Source: LMUY01 sp965199555
GTDB taxonomy: Bacteria > Pseudomonadota > Alphaproteobacteria > Acetobacterales > Acetobacteraceae
DNA length: 64,000 nt
Direction: 5' to 3'
Assembly: GCA_965199555.1 (NCBI GenBank)
Contig: CBDASJ010000006.1
Span: 310,001 to 374,000, forward strand
Of the stretch, positions 43,340-53,031 are shown piece after piece (within the stretch, counting starts at the first letter, position 1; every line of letters starts with the position of its first letter). Below the pieces are notes generated by a model, which worked only from the letters and a program-made list of their open reading frames with translations, was not told the DNA's origin and did not search any database. The position numbers and the translations under genes are program-made.

Positions 43340-43855
43340 TCATGAATCGTAGGAAACCAGGCTTTCGAAAGGCACGCCCAATTTGTCGCGCCCGTTGAGG
43401 AACGTCAGCTCGATCAGCGCGGCGGCGCCGGCCAGGTTGGCGCCGACCGCTTGCAGCAGCGCGATGCCGGCGGCCATGGTGCCGCCGGTCGCCAGCAGGT
43501 CGTCCACGATCACCACGCGCTGGCCGGGTGCGATCGCGTCGGCCTGGATTTCCAGCCGGTCGGTGCCGTATTCCAGCGCGTAGTCGTGGCCGATCACCTT
43601 GCCCGGCAACTTGCCCCGCTTGCGCAGCATGACGAAGCCGCAGCCGAGCTTCAGCGCCAACGGGGCCGCCAGCAGGAAGCCGCGCGACTCCACCCCGGCC
43701 AGCACATCCGGCTGCCACTGCCGCACGCCGCGGGCCAGGCGGCCCATGGCGACCTGCCAGGCGTCCGGGTGCCGCAGCAAGGTCGACACGTCGTAGAACA
43801 GGATGCCGGGCTTGGGGAAATCCGGGATGCTGGCGATGTGGTCCTTCAAATCCAT
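43340..43855 (-). CDS. apt: Adenine phosphoribosyltransferase
   Basis: A 171-residue purine-salvage enzyme making AMP from adenine and PRPP. Motifs are SIPDFPKPGILFYDVSTLL, VESRGFLLAAPLALKLG and the PRPP loop RVVIVDDLLATGGTMAAG. It heads the leftward chain apt-TctC-like-folP-glmM-thiD-ATPase, with a 70-base gap to the next gene. Confidence 0.96.
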   Translation of the reverse strand: MDLKDHIASIPDFPKPGILFYDVSTLLRHPDAWQVAMGRLARGVRQWQPDVLAGVESRGFLLAAPLALKLGCGFVMLRKRGKLPGKVIGHDYALEYGTDRLEIQADAIAPGQRVVIVDDLLATGGTMAAGIALLQAVGANLAGAAALIELTFLNGRDKLGVPFESLVSYDS

Positions 43856-43921
43856 GGCTTCGTCCTTGCGGTCGCGATCCGCCGCTATAGCCGGGCCGGC
43901 CCGGTTGCGCTAACCGGCGCC

Positions 43922-44122
43922 ATGCCGCACGCGCCCTCCCGCCCGTTCATCGCCACCGTCGGCGGCGTGGCGTTCATCATCCTGTACGTGGCAGCCGCCA
44001 TCACCGTGCCGGACCTGCTGCCGCGGCATTGGGCGGTGCAGGCGGTGTATTTCCTGGTGGCCGGTGTCGCCTGGGTTCTGCCGGTCCGCTGGATCATGCT
44101 TTGGAGCGTCGGGAAGCGTTGA
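43922..44122 (+). CDS. DUF2842 small membrane protein
   Basis: A 66-residue protein with two transmembrane helices (about 8-29 and 37-60) and the DUF2842 pattern HWAVQAVYFLVAGVAWVLPV. It is widespread in alphaproteobacteria with no known role. It starts 66 bases from the divergent apt gene. Confidence 0.85.
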   Translation: MPHAPSRPFIATVGGVAFIILYVAAAITVPDLLPRHWAVQAVYFLVAGVAWVLPVRWIMLWSVGKR

Positions 44123-44133
44123 TCGCCGCCGCC

Positions 44134-44173
44134 CCTTCACAAAACCGTCACGCCCCTGTCACAGTCATGAAAC
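44134..44173 (+). promoter_or_regulatory. Multi-unit Pho box upstream of ugpBAEC
   Basis: Four 7-base units lie at exact 11-bp spacing: CCTTCAC, CCGTCAC, CTGTCAC and a weaker ATGAAAC, separated by 4 bases each. CTGTCAC is the consensus PhoB half-site. A possible -10 (CGTAAC) follows at 44182-44187. The ugpB start codon is 50 bases downstream. This predicts phosphate-starvation control by PhoB, as known for ugp in E. coli. Confidence 0.8.
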
Positions 44174-44222
44174 GACGGGGCCGTAACCCCGCGTCACACA
44201 TGACCGGTCGAGGAACCTCCGC

Positions 44223-45557
44223 ATGAATCGCCGCAACCTCCTATCGGGCGCCGCCGCCCTGGCGCTGACCCCGGCCCTGCAGGCCCGTGCGCAGGCGGGC
44301 AAGACCCGCATCGTGTTCTGGCACGCCATGACGGCGGCGTTGGCGGAGGAGGTGAACCGCCTCGCCACGGCGTTCAACGCGTCGCAGAACCAGTTCGAAG
44401 TGCAGGCGGTGTTCAAGGGCACGTACCCGGAAACGCTGACCGCCGCGATCGCCGCCTACCGCGCCGGACAGGCGCCCAATCTCGTGCAGGTGTTCGAGGT
44501 CGGCACCGGCACCATGCTGGCGGCCGGCGCCGCGGTGAAGCCCGCCTGGCAGTTGATCCAGGAGACCGGGGCCGACATCAAGCCGGAGGCCTACATCCCG
44601 GCGGTGCGCGGCTATTACAGCCTGGCCGATGGCCGCATGGCGTCCGTGCCGTTCAACTCCTCCACCGCCGTGATGTGGATCAACCAGGACGCCTTCGAGA
44701 AAGCCGGGCTCGACCCAGCAAAGCCGCCCGCCACCTATGACGACCTGACCCACGCGGCCGACACGCTGAAAAGCAAGGGTGGCACGCCGATCGTCATCTC
44801 CTCCGGCTGGTTCTCCTGGATTCATTTCGAGGAATACGCCGCCATCCACAACATCGCCTTCGCCACGGACGGCGACGGCTTCAGCGGCCTGGGCGCGCAG
44901 TTGGAGATCAACAAGCCGAACTTCGTCAAGCAGTTGCAGCGCTTCCTGGACTGGCAGAAGGACGGCCTGTTCAAGTATGGCGGTCGGGACAGCGCGGCGG
45001 ACTCGGTGTTCCTGTCCGGCCAGGCCGCAGTGGGCTTCAACAGCTCCGGCGAGCGCGGCGACCTGATCAAGAGCGCCAAGTTCAAATGGGCGCCCGCCTT
45101 CCTGCCCTACGACCCGGCAATCACCACCAGCCCGATCAACTCCATCATCGGCGGCGCCAGCATCTGGGCGATGACGGCGCCGAACCGGCCGGCGGACGAA
45201 TACAAGGCGTCGGCCGCCTTCCTCGCCTTCCTGGCCCAGCCGGAAAACGCCGCCGCCTGGCATCAGCACACGGGTTACGTGCCGGTGACCCTGGCCGGCT
45301 ACGAGTTGTCCAAGACGCAGGGCTATTACAGCAAGAACCCTGGCACGGAGCTGCCGATCCAGCAGTTGACCCGCGGCACGGTGACGGAAAACAGCCGCGG
45401 CCTGCGGCTGGGCCGCCTGCCGGAAATCCGCAACATCATCTACGAGGAAGTGGAAAAGGCGCTGCAAGGCCAGCAGACCGCCCAGGCCGCGCTGGACAGC
45501 GCCGCCAGCCGCGGCAACCGGGTGCTGCGCGAGTTCGAGAAGTCCGTACACACCTGA
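44223..45557 (+). CDS. ugpB: sn-glycerol-3-phosphate ABC transporter substrate-binding protein
   Basis: A 444-residue periplasmic protein. The signal peptide is MNRRNLLSGAAALALTPALQ with cleavage near ARAQA. The mature part matches UgpB (IVFWHAMTAALAEEVNRLA, NLVQVFEVGTGTMLAAG, PVTLAGYELSKTQGYY). It binds glycerol-3-phosphate or glycerophosphodiesters. First gene of ugpBAEC; a Pho box lies upstream. No ugpQ follows in the operon. Confidence 0.95.
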   Translation: MNRRNLLSGAAALALTPALQARAQAGKTRIVFWHAMTAALAEEVNRLATAFNASQNQFEVQAVFKGTYPETLTAAIAAYRAGQAPNLVQVFEVGTGTMLAAGAAVKPAWQLIQETGADIKPEAYIPAVRGYYSLADGRMASVPFNSSTAVMWINQDAFEKAGLDPAKPPATYDDLTHAADTLKSKGGTPIVISSGWFSWIHFEEYAAIHNIAFATDGDGFSGLGAQLEINKPNFVKQLQRFLDWQKDGLFKYGGRDSAADSVFLSGQAAVGFNSSGERGDLIKSAKFKWAPAFLPYDPAITTSPINSIIGGASIWAMTAPNRPADEYKASAAFLAFLAQPENAAAWHQHTGYVPVTLAGYELSKTQGYYSKNPGTELPIQQLTRGTVTENSRGLRLGRLPEIRNIIYEEVEKALQGQQTAQAALDSAASRGNRVLREFEKSVHT

Positions 45558-45581
45558 CGCGGCGCTGCGGCGACCCCTGAT

Positions 45582-46454
45582 ATGCGCCGCACGATCTTCC
45601 CGGGGTGGGTGCTGCCCGCCTGCCTCGTCCTGCCGCAACTGGCGCTCACCGCCGTGTTCTTCCTGCTGCCGGCGGGCGAGGCCATCCTGTCGAGCGTCAC
45701 GCGGACCGACCCGTTCGGCCTGTCCTCCGTGTTCGTCGGGTTCGAGAACTTCTCCGATCTGTTCAGCGACCCGCTGTATTTGGACACGGTCGAGCGGACG
45801 GTGGGCTTCGTGTTTGCGGTCTGCGCCTTGTCGATGGGCACGGCGCTGCTGCTGGCCGTGCTGGTGGAGGGGGTGCTGCGCGGCCGCGGCTTCTACCGCA
45901 CCATGCTGATCTGGCCGTATGCGGTGGCGCCAGCGGTGGCGGCGGTGGTTTGGCTGTTCCTGCTGCATCCGCAGATCGGCCTGCTGGGCCGTTGGCTGAA
46001 CCGCGCCGTCGGCTGGGACTACCAGTTGAACGGCTTCCAGGCGATGCTGCTGGTGGTGCTGACCAGCGCGTGGAAGCAGGTGAGCTACAACTTCATCTTC
46101 TTCGTCGCCGGGCTGCAATCCGTGCCGCGGACCGTGACGGAAGCGGCCCGCATGGACGGCGCCCGCGGCTGGCACCGGTTCCGCACCATCACCCTGCCCT
46201 TGCTGATGCCGACGGTGTTCTTCCTGATCGTGGTGAACGTGGTCTACGCGGCATTCGACACCTTCGGCGCGATCTGGGCGCTCACCCAGGGTGGCCCCGG
46301 CAAGGCCACGGAAACGCTGTTGGTGAAGGTCTACCGCGACGGCGTGATCAACCTGGACCTCGGGTCATCCTCGGCGCAGTCGGTGGTGCTGATGCTGGGC
46401 GTGATCGTGCTGACGGCGGTGCAGTTCCGCCTGATGGGCCGCAAGGGACATTGA
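45582..46454 (+). CDS. ugpA: sn-glycerol-3-phosphate ABC transporter permease UgpA
   Basis: A 290-residue inner-membrane permease with six helices and the cytoplasmic EAA loop (TEAARMDGARGWHRFRTI). It begins with FPGWVLPACLVLPQLAL. It lies 24 bases after ugpB and overlaps ugpE by 4 bases (TTGA). Confidence 0.95.
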   Translation: MRRTIFPGWVLPACLVLPQLALTAVFFLLPAGEAILSSVTRTDPFGLSSVFVGFENFSDLFSDPLYLDTVERTVGFVFAVCALSMGTALLLAVLVEGVLRGRGFYRTMLIWPYAVAPAVAAVVWLFLLHPQIGLLGRWLNRAVGWDYQLNGFQAMLLVVLTSAWKQVSYNFIFFVAGLQSVPRTVTEAARMDGARGWHRFRTITLPLLMPTVFFLIVVNVVYAAFDTFGAIWALTQGGPGKATETLLVKVYRDGVINLDLGSSSAQSVVLMLGVIVLTAVQFRLMGRKGH

Positions 46455-47272
46455 ACCGCGTCCTCACCCACGCCGTGCTCATCCTCGGCGTGCTGCTGTT
46501 TGCCCTGCCGCTTTGGATCATCCTGGCCGGCTCCACGCAATCACCCGGCGCCATCGCGCGCGGTGATTTGTCGCTGGTGCCGAACCCGTACGGCCTCGGC
46601 GTGTATGCCGACGTGCTGGTGCGCGGGGGCGCCGGGGCGCAGCCGGTGTGGCGCATGCTGCTGGTGTCCTTCGGCATGGCGCTAACCATCGCGGTCGGCA
46701 AGATCGTCATCTCCGTGCTGTCCGCCTACGCGGTGGCGTTCTTCCGCTTTCCGCTTCGCACCGTGGCGTTCTGGATCATCTTCATCACGTTGATGCTGCC
46801 GCCCGAGGTGCGCATCATCCCGACCTTCGACGTGATCGCCGGCTTCGGCATGATCAACACGTTCGGCGGCCTCACCGTGCCGCTGATGGCCTCGGCCACC
46901 GCCACGCTGCTGTTCCGCCAGGTGTTCCTCGTGGTGCCGGACGAGCTGATGGAAGCGGCGCGGATGGACGGCGCCGGCCCATGGCGCTTCCTGCGCGACA
47001 TCCTGCTGCCGCTCTCCGCCGGCAACATCGCGGCGCTGTTCGTCATCCTGTTCGTGTATGGCTGGAACCAATATCTGTGGCCGCTGCTGGTGGCGACCGA
47101 CCCGCGGCTGGACACCATTGTCATCGGCATCGTGAAGATGATCGGCGTCGACGTGTCGGTCGAATGGAACCGCGTCATGGCGGTCGCGGTGCTGGCGATG
47201 CTGCCGCCGGTCGCGGTGGTGCTGCTGATGCAGCGCTGGTTCGTGGCCGGCCTGACCGAAGGCGAGAAATAG
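46451..47272 (+). CDS. ugpE: sn-glycerol-3-phosphate ABC transporter permease UgpE
   Basis: A 273-residue permease with the MalG-type layout; the EAA loop is MEAARMDGAGPWRFLRDI and the end is RWFVAGLTEGEK, typical of UgpE. The start is the TTG at 46451-46453, embedded in the ugpA stop as TTGA; the first ATG in frame lies inside a helix and would be too late. Confidence 0.94.
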   Translation: MNRVLTHAVLILGVLLFALPLWIILAGSTQSPGAIARGDLSLVPNPYGLGVYADVLVRGGAGAQPVWRMLLVSFGMALTIAVGKIVISVLSAYAVAFFRFPLRTVAFWIIFITLMLPPEVRIIPTFDVIAGFGMINTFGGLTVPLMASATATLLFRQVFLVVPDELMEAARMDGAGPWRFLRDILLPLSAGNIAALFVILFVYGWNQYLWPLLVATDPRLDTIVIGIVKMIGVDVSVEWNRVMAVAVLAMLPPVAVVLLMQRWFVAGLTEGEK

Positions 47273-48316
<1,044 letters not shown>

Positions 48317-48328
48317 GCAGGGAAACTC

Positions 48329-48405
48329 TGGTCGGAGCGAGAGGATTCGAACCTCCGGCCTCTGGCTCCCGAAGCAAGCGCTCTACCAGGCTGAGCTACG
48401 CTCCG
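48329..48405 (-). tRNA. tRNA-Pro (CGG)
   Basis: A 77-base tRNA on the minus strand: acceptor CGGAGCG/CGCTCCG, D-arm with CAGCCTGGTAGAGCG, anticodon loop TTCGGGA (anticodon CGG), T-arm GGAGGTTCGAATCCTCT and encoded CCA at 48329-48331. One mismatch is seen in the anticodon stem. Its end is 12 bases after the ugpC stop, on the opposite strand. Confidence 0.9.
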
Positions 48406-48447
48406 ACCGAGGAGCGCCCTATAGCCGCCGTTGCGGATGCCCGCAAG

Positions 48448-49032
48448 CTACAGTCGCGCGGTATCCGCTTGCGGCCGCGCCGGCAGGGTCAGCAGGCGGC
48501 GCAGCAGTGCCGGCACGTCGGGCACCACTTCATACAGGGCGCGGCTCGACGAATCGGCGAAGCCGTCCGTGACGAAGCCGTTCAGCACCGCGATCAACCC
48601 CGCCGCCCAGCCATTGATGTTCGCCACCAGGACCGGCCGGTCATGCAGGCCGAGCTGCCGCCAGGTGATGATCTCCACCGTTTCGTCCAGCGTGCCGAGG
48701 CCGCCGGGCAGGCTGACAAAGGCGTCGGCCTCCTCGAACATCAGCGCCTTGCGGCTGTGCATGCTGTCGGTGACCCGCAGATCCGTCACGCCGGGATGCG
48801 CCACCTCCCGCATGCGGAGGAAGTCCGGGATGATCCCGGTGACCGCCCCGCCGGCCGACAGCGCCCCATCGGCCACCGCGCCCATCAGCCCGACGCGTCC
48901 GCCGCCATAAACCAGGCGGATGCCGGAGGTCGCCAGGCCGCGACCCAGCGCCTCCGCCGCGGGGCGCCAAGCCGGGTCGACCCCGACCCGCGATCCGCAA
49001 AACACGACAACGGCGCGGATATTGGCTGGCAC
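48448..49032 (-). CDS. LOG-family protein (cytokinin riboside phosphate phosphoribohydrolase-like)
   Basis: A 194-residue Rossmann-fold protein of the LOG/TIGR00730 family. The signatures are VVVFCGSRVG, LVYGGGRVGLMGAVAD and the catalytic SLPGGLGTLDETVEIITW (PGGxGTxxE). Bacterial members hydrolyse nucleoside monophosphates to base and ribose-5-phosphate; a plant-hormone role is not implied. Confidence 0.92.
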   Translation of the reverse strand: MPANIRAVVVFCGSRVGVDPAWRPAAEALGRGLATSGIRLVYGGGRVGLMGAVADGALSAGGAVTGIIPDFLRMREVAHPGVTDLRVTDSMHSRKALMFEEADAFVSLPGGLGTLDETVEIITWRQLGLHDRPVLVANINGWAAGLIAVLNGFVTDGFADSSSRALYEVVPDVPALLRRLLTLPARPQADTARL

Positions 49033-49153
49033 CCGGCAAAGCTCCCTGAAATCCGCGGAAGCTCTGCCGCGAAATCAGGCGGCTGTCATGCGCTTTTCCT
49101 TGGCGCGGCCACGCGACTGGTGACACCATCGCGCCATCACAGGTGAAGGGTTG

Positions 49154-49612
49154 ATGGTCATGCGCGCATTCGCACTTGGCAGCTTGGCTTTGGTGCTGGG
49201 CGTGGTCGGCCTTGCCCGTGCGGCGGATTTGGCGGCCAAGCCGGAGGACATCGTCGCCGGGCGCCAGGCCGCGTTCGACCTGCAACAAGGCGTGTTCGGG
49301 GCAATGAAGGCGACGATCGACGCAGGCGGATCGGTCAAGCCGCTGGCCGACGGAGCCAAGGGCCTGGTGAGCTGGGGCGCGGCGATGCCGGGCATGTTCC
49401 CGGTCGGCACGGAAACGGCCCACAACACCAAGGCCCGTCCGGAAGTGTGGTCGGACCGCGCCGGCTTCGAAAAGGCGGCGGCGGACTTCCAGGCGGCATC
49501 CGTCAAGCTCGCCGCGCTGGCCGACGCCGACGACAAGGCCGGGTTCGCCGACCAGTTCAAGGCAACCGGCGCAACCTGCGGCGCCTGCCACCGGCAGTAT
49601 CGCGCACGATAG
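49154..49612 (+). CDS. Cytochrome c'
   Basis: A 152-residue periplasmic four-helix haem protein: signal peptide (AFALGSLALVLGVVGLARA) and a C-terminal CGACH haem site about 10 residues before the end, the layout of cytochrome c' (class II). Such proteins bind NO and may protect from nitrosative stress. Starts at 49151 (TTG), 49154 or 49160 are possible; AAGGG precedes them. It converges with the cytochrome b561 gene across 4 bases. Confidence 0.9.
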   Translation: MVMRAFALGSLALVLGVVGLARAADLAAKPEDIVAGRQAAFDLQQGVFGAMKATIDAGGSVKPLADGAKGLVSWGAAMPGMFPVGTETAHNTKARPEVWSDRAGFEKAAADFQAASVKLAALADADDKAGFADQFKATGATCGACHRQYRAR

Positions 49613-49616
49613 TCGC

Positions 49617-50312
49617 CTAGAGTCGGGTTGCCATCACCCAAACCAGGCAGCCCGACAGCGCCACCAGCAGCAGCGCCAGCACCGGCGACGCCATGCGGGG
49701 CTGGCGCGTGGCGCCAGGCAGGCGCTTGCGGCCGGTGATCATCGGCCGCAAGAGGTTCTGCCGCTTCACCACCGCATAAACGATCACCGCCAGCACGTGC
49801 AGACCCATCAGGACGAGCAGCACGGTGAAGTTCTTCGCGTGCAGGTCGGTTAATTCGTCACTGGTGGATTTGCTGACGAAGTGCGCCAGCGGCCCTTGCG
49901 TGACGATGTCGTCGTTGCTGAACAGGCCGAGCCCGACCTGGAGCGCGATGTCCCCCAGCAGCACCAGCACCATCCAACCGCCGGCGGCGTTATGGCCGAC
50001 CTGGTTGTCATCCTCGCGGCGGTGGAGTTGCCCCAGGTGCCGGAACGCCGCGGCCGGGCTGCGGAGGAACTGGGCGAACCGGGACGTCTCGCTGCCGACG
50101 AAGCCCCAGGCCAGGCGGAACAGCAGCAAGGCCAGGATCGTGTAGCCGGACAGCAGGTGCCATCCGATGTGATCGAAGCGGATGGTGAGGTAGCTGGTTG
50201 CGATCAGCAGGACGAGCGCCCAGTGGAACAGGCGCGTCGGCGCGTCCCACACCCGCATGGATAGCCGCAGCACCGTTTGACGTGCCCGCCTTGGCCTCGC
50301 TCCGCTCATCAT
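49617..50312 (-). CDS. Cytochrome b561-family membrane protein
   Basis: A 231-residue di-haem membrane protein with four main helices. The haem-ligand histidines lie in VWDAPTRLFHWALVLLIA, DHIGWHLLSGYTILALLLF, and DLHAKNFTVLLVLMGLHVLA. The start is the ATG pair at 50312/50309, with GGGA upstream; the longer open frame is spurious. b561 proteins shuttle electrons to soluble c-type cytochromes, and the adjacent cytochrome c' is a plausible partner even though the genes are convergent. Confidence 0.9.
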   Translation of the reverse strand: MMSGARPRRARQTVLRLSMRVWDAPTRLFHWALVLLIATSYLTIRFDHIGWHLLSGYTILALLLFRLAWGFVGSETSRFAQFLRSPAAAFRHLGQLHRREDDNQVGHNAAGGWMVLVLLGDIALQVGLGLFSNDDIVTQGPLAHFVSKSTSDELTDLHAKNFTVLLVLMGLHVLAVIVYAVVKRQNLLRPMITGRKRLPGATRQPRMASPVLALLLVALSGCLVWVMATRL

Positions 50313-50423
50313 CGTGTTCCCGTGGCTGCAATTTGGTTGGGTGCACGGGTTCTGCCATGCCGCTGCCACCGGGTCACACCCAGTGTTGCGGACTTGTCTC
50401 AATCCCGTTACAACCGCAATGAA

Positions 50424-51458
50424 ATGTTGTACAGCCGCCATACGTCCGGGCGTCGCTTGGCCCTGCTCGCCGTCTGCGCATTCACCGCGATCGGTGTCGG
50501 CGCCGCGGTCGGCTTGTCGACCTCGCGCCAAACTCCGGCGGCCCCCGCGCCCACCAACCTGCCGCCCGCCCGCACGCAGTCCGCCGCCCTGCTACCCGCG
50601 CCGACCCGACCTGCGCCGACGACTCCGGGCAGCCCCAGCTTCGACATCGTGCGCGTCGCACCCGATGGCAGCAGCGTGCTGGCAGGCCGGGCCGCGCCGG
50701 GCGCGTCGGTGACGGTGCAGGATGCGGGCCGGACGGTCGGGGAGGCCACGGCGGATGCCCGCGGTGCCTGGGTGATCACTCCCCAAACCAAGCTGCCGCC
50801 TGGCGCGGCGGAACTGACGCTGACTTCGAAGGCACCGGACGGACATGCCGTAACGGCCGATGCCCCCGTCCTCGTGGTCGTGCCGACCCCGTCCACCCCG
50901 GCGCAACCCGCCCCGCCGGCGCTAGCGCTGCTGACACCCCCGGCCGCACCGTCGCGCCTGTTGCAGGCGCCGCCCGGTGCTGCGCCGGGACAGCAGCTCG
51001 GCCTCGGCACGGTGGATTACGACGAGCACGGCGCCATCCGGTTCAGCGGCACCGCGCCGCCGGAGGCCCCCGTGCGGGCCTACGTGGACAACCGGCCGGT
51101 CGGCGACGCGAGGGCCGATCCGGCGGGCCGCTGGGCCATGTCGCCGCCGCGCGAGATGGAGCCTGGCTTGCATGCGCTTCGACTGGACCAACTGACGCCG
51201 CAAGGCCAGGTCGCCAGCCGTTTGGAGCTGCCGTTCAAGCGCGAGGACCTGGCCCAGGCGCAGGTCGGCGAAGGCCAGGTGGTCGTGCAGCCCGGGCAGA
51301 ACCTGTGGCGGCTGGCCCGGCGCTCGTATGGCGCCGGCATCCGCTACACCGTGATCTTCCTGGCCAATCGGGAGCAGATCCGCGACGTCAACCGCATCTA
51401 TCCCGGCCAGGTGTTCGCGACACCCGGCGCCATCATCCCGGCCGCGCTCACGCACTGA
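50424..51458 (+). CDS. LysM-domain protein with long Pro/Ala-rich linker
   Basis: A 344-residue protein: an N-terminal membrane anchor or signal (LALLAVCAFTAIGVGAAVGL, about 13-32), a Pro/Ala/Thr-rich stretch (35-70), a bacterial Ig-like domain (GSSVLAGRAAPGASVTVQDA), another Pro-rich linker (about 150-190), a second Ig-like unit (FSGTAPPEAPVRAYVDNRPV), and a C-terminal LysM domain (VVQPGQNLWRLARRSYG...IYPGQVF). It probably spans the periplasm and binds peptidoglycan. It lies 40 bases before psd. Confidence 0.85.
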   Translation: MLYSRHTSGRRLALLAVCAFTAIGVGAAVGLSTSRQTPAAPAPTNLPPARTQSAALLPAPTRPAPTTPGSPSFDIVRVAPDGSSVLAGRAAPGASVTVQDAGRTVGEATADARGAWVITPQTKLPPGAAELTLTSKAPDGHAVTADAPVLVVVPTPSTPAQPAPPALALLTPPAAPSRLLQAPPGAAPGQQLGLGTVDYDEHGAIRFSGTAPPEAPVRAYVDNRPVGDARADPAGRWAMSPPREMEPGLHALRLDQLTPQGQVASRLELPFKREDLAQAQVGEGQVVVQPGQNLWRLARRSYGAGIRYTVIFLANREQIRDVNRIYPGQVFATPGAIIPAALTH

Positions 51459-51498
51459 GCTTGCCGGGTGCGGGTGCCGGGGCCATAAAACGGCTGGT

Positions 51499-52167
51499 AT
51501 GACCCTCGCCCAAACCCTCCGCACCGTTTTCGCACCGCCCCACCGGGCGGGTTGGCCGTTCATCGCCGTGGGCCTCGTGGTCGCGCTTGTTGGCCTTGTG
51601 GTCAGCCGTTGGCTGTTCTGGCCGTTCGCCGTCTTCACCCTGTTCAGCCTGTATTTCTTCCGCGACCCGGAGCGCACGCCGCCGGCCCGCCCCGGCACCA
51701 TGGTGTCCCCGGCCGACGGACGCGTCGTGTCCGTGATGCAGGCCGTGCCGCCGGCCGAACTGGGCCTGGGTCCGGAGCCGCGCTGGCGGGTGGCGACCTT
51801 CCTGTCCGTGTTGAACGTGCACGTGAACCGCGTGCCAGCCACGGCCGAGGTCACGCGCATCGCCTACCACCATGGCAGCTTCGTCAATGCCAGCCTGGAC
51901 AAGGCCAGCGACCTGAACGAGCGCAACGCCCTGGCCATGCGCCTGCCGGACGGGCGGGACTTCGCCGTCGTGCAGATCGCCGGCCTGATCGCCCGCCGCA
52001 TCTTGTGCGACGCCAAGGTCGGCGACACGGTGGCGGGGGGCGCGCGGTTCGGCATCATCCGCTTCGGCAGCCGCACGGACTTGTATCTTCCGCTCGGCGT
52101 CCATCCGCTCGTCGTCGTCGGGCAAACCATGATCGGCGGCGAAACGGTGATGGCCGAACTGACATGA
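51499..52167 (+). CDS. psd: Phosphatidylserine decarboxylase proenzyme
   Basis: A 222-residue short-form PSD. Two N-terminal helices (about 20-50) are followed by MVSPADGRVVSV, the conserved VLNVHVNRVPATA and the self-cleavage site FGSR near residue 190, where the Ser becomes the pyruvoyl cofactor. It makes phosphatidylethanolamine from phosphatidylserine. It overlaps pssA by 4 bases (ATGA). Confidence 0.95.
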   Translation: MTLAQTLRTVFAPPHRAGWPFIAVGLVVALVGLVVSRWLFWPFAVFTLFSLYFFRDPERTPPARPGTMVSPADGRVVSVMQAVPPAELGLGPEPRWRVATFLSVLNVHVNRVPATAEVTRIAYHHGSFVNASLDKASDLNERNALAMRLPDGRDFAVVQIAGLIARRILCDAKVGDTVAGGARFGIIRFGSRTDLYLPLGVHPLVVVGQTMIGGETVMAELT

Positions 52168-52994
52168 GCGGCAGGCGGCCGTTCCGCATGTCCGGCCGCG
52201 TGCGTCGCCGTCCGCGCTTCAAGGGGCCGTCCTTCAATCGGATGATCCCGAACCTGATGACGATGCTGGGCCTATGCGCCGGCCTCACCGCCATGCGCTT
52301 TGCCGTGGATGAGCGGTGGGGCAGCGCCGGGGTTGCCCTGGTCGTCGCGGCCTGCATCGACGGGCTGGACGGGCGTATCGCGCGGCTGCTGAAGGCGACG
52401 TCGCGGTTCGGCGCGGAGTTCGACAGCCTGGCGGACTTCCTGTGCTTCGGCGTGGCGCCCGCCTTTATCCTGTATCTTTGGTCGCTGCACGACGTGGGCG
52501 CATACGGGTTCGCCCCGTGCCTGATGTTCGCCGTGTGCATGGCGCTGCGGCTGGCCCGGTTCAACGCCATGCTGGACGCCTCGCCCGCGCCCGCCTACGC
52601 GCAATCCTTCTTCACCGGGGTGCCTGCCCCGGCCGGCGCCGGCCTGGTGCTGTTCCCACTCTTCGCCGGGCTGGAAACGCACGCGCTCGGATGGATGCAC
52701 CTCTACGCCATCGTGCACCATCCGCTGTTCTGCGCCGTCGTGCTCGTGGCCGTGGCGACCCTGCTCGTGTCCACCCTGCCGGTGTGGAGCTTCAAGAACT
52801 TCAAAGTGCCGTCCGCCTACGTGCTGCCGCTGCTACTGGGAACGGGGTTGTTCGCGGCCGTGGTGGTGGCCGACCCGTGGGCCGCGCTGGCGGTGGGCGG
52901 GCTGATCTATGCCGGCATGCTGCCGCTCAGCCGCCGCAGCTTCCACCGCCTGCGGGCCGCGGCGGAAGGGCACGATGCGGCCGCGGAGCCGTAG
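52164..52994 (+). CDS. pssA: CDP-diacylglycerol-serine O-phosphatidyltransferase
   Basis: A 276-residue membrane enzyme of the CDP-alcohol phosphatidyltransferase family, with the motif DGLDGRIARLL...GAEFDSLAD (DGxxAR...G...D...D) near residues 70-95 and about eight helices. It makes phosphatidylserine for Psd. The ATG 52164 lies in the psd stop; the basic N-terminus (RRPFRMSGRVRRRPRF) is typical of the alphaproteobacterial PssA. Confidence 0.95.
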   Translation: MSGRRPFRMSGRVRRRPRFKGPSFNRMIPNLMTMLGLCAGLTAMRFAVDERWGSAGVALVVAACIDGLDGRIARLLKATSRFGAEFDSLADFLCFGVAPAFILYLWSLHDVGAYGFAPCLMFAVCMALRLARFNAMLDASPAPAYAQSFFTGVPAPAGAGLVLFPLFAGLETHALGWMHLYAIVHHPLFCAVVLVAVATLLVSTLPVWSFKNFKVPSAYVLPLLLGTGLFAAVVVADPWAALAVGGLIYAGMLPLSRRSFHRLRAAAEGHDAAAEP

Positions 52995-53031
52995 CCGGAT
53001 GGTCGCACCGCATCGTCAAGGCAGGTAGGCA

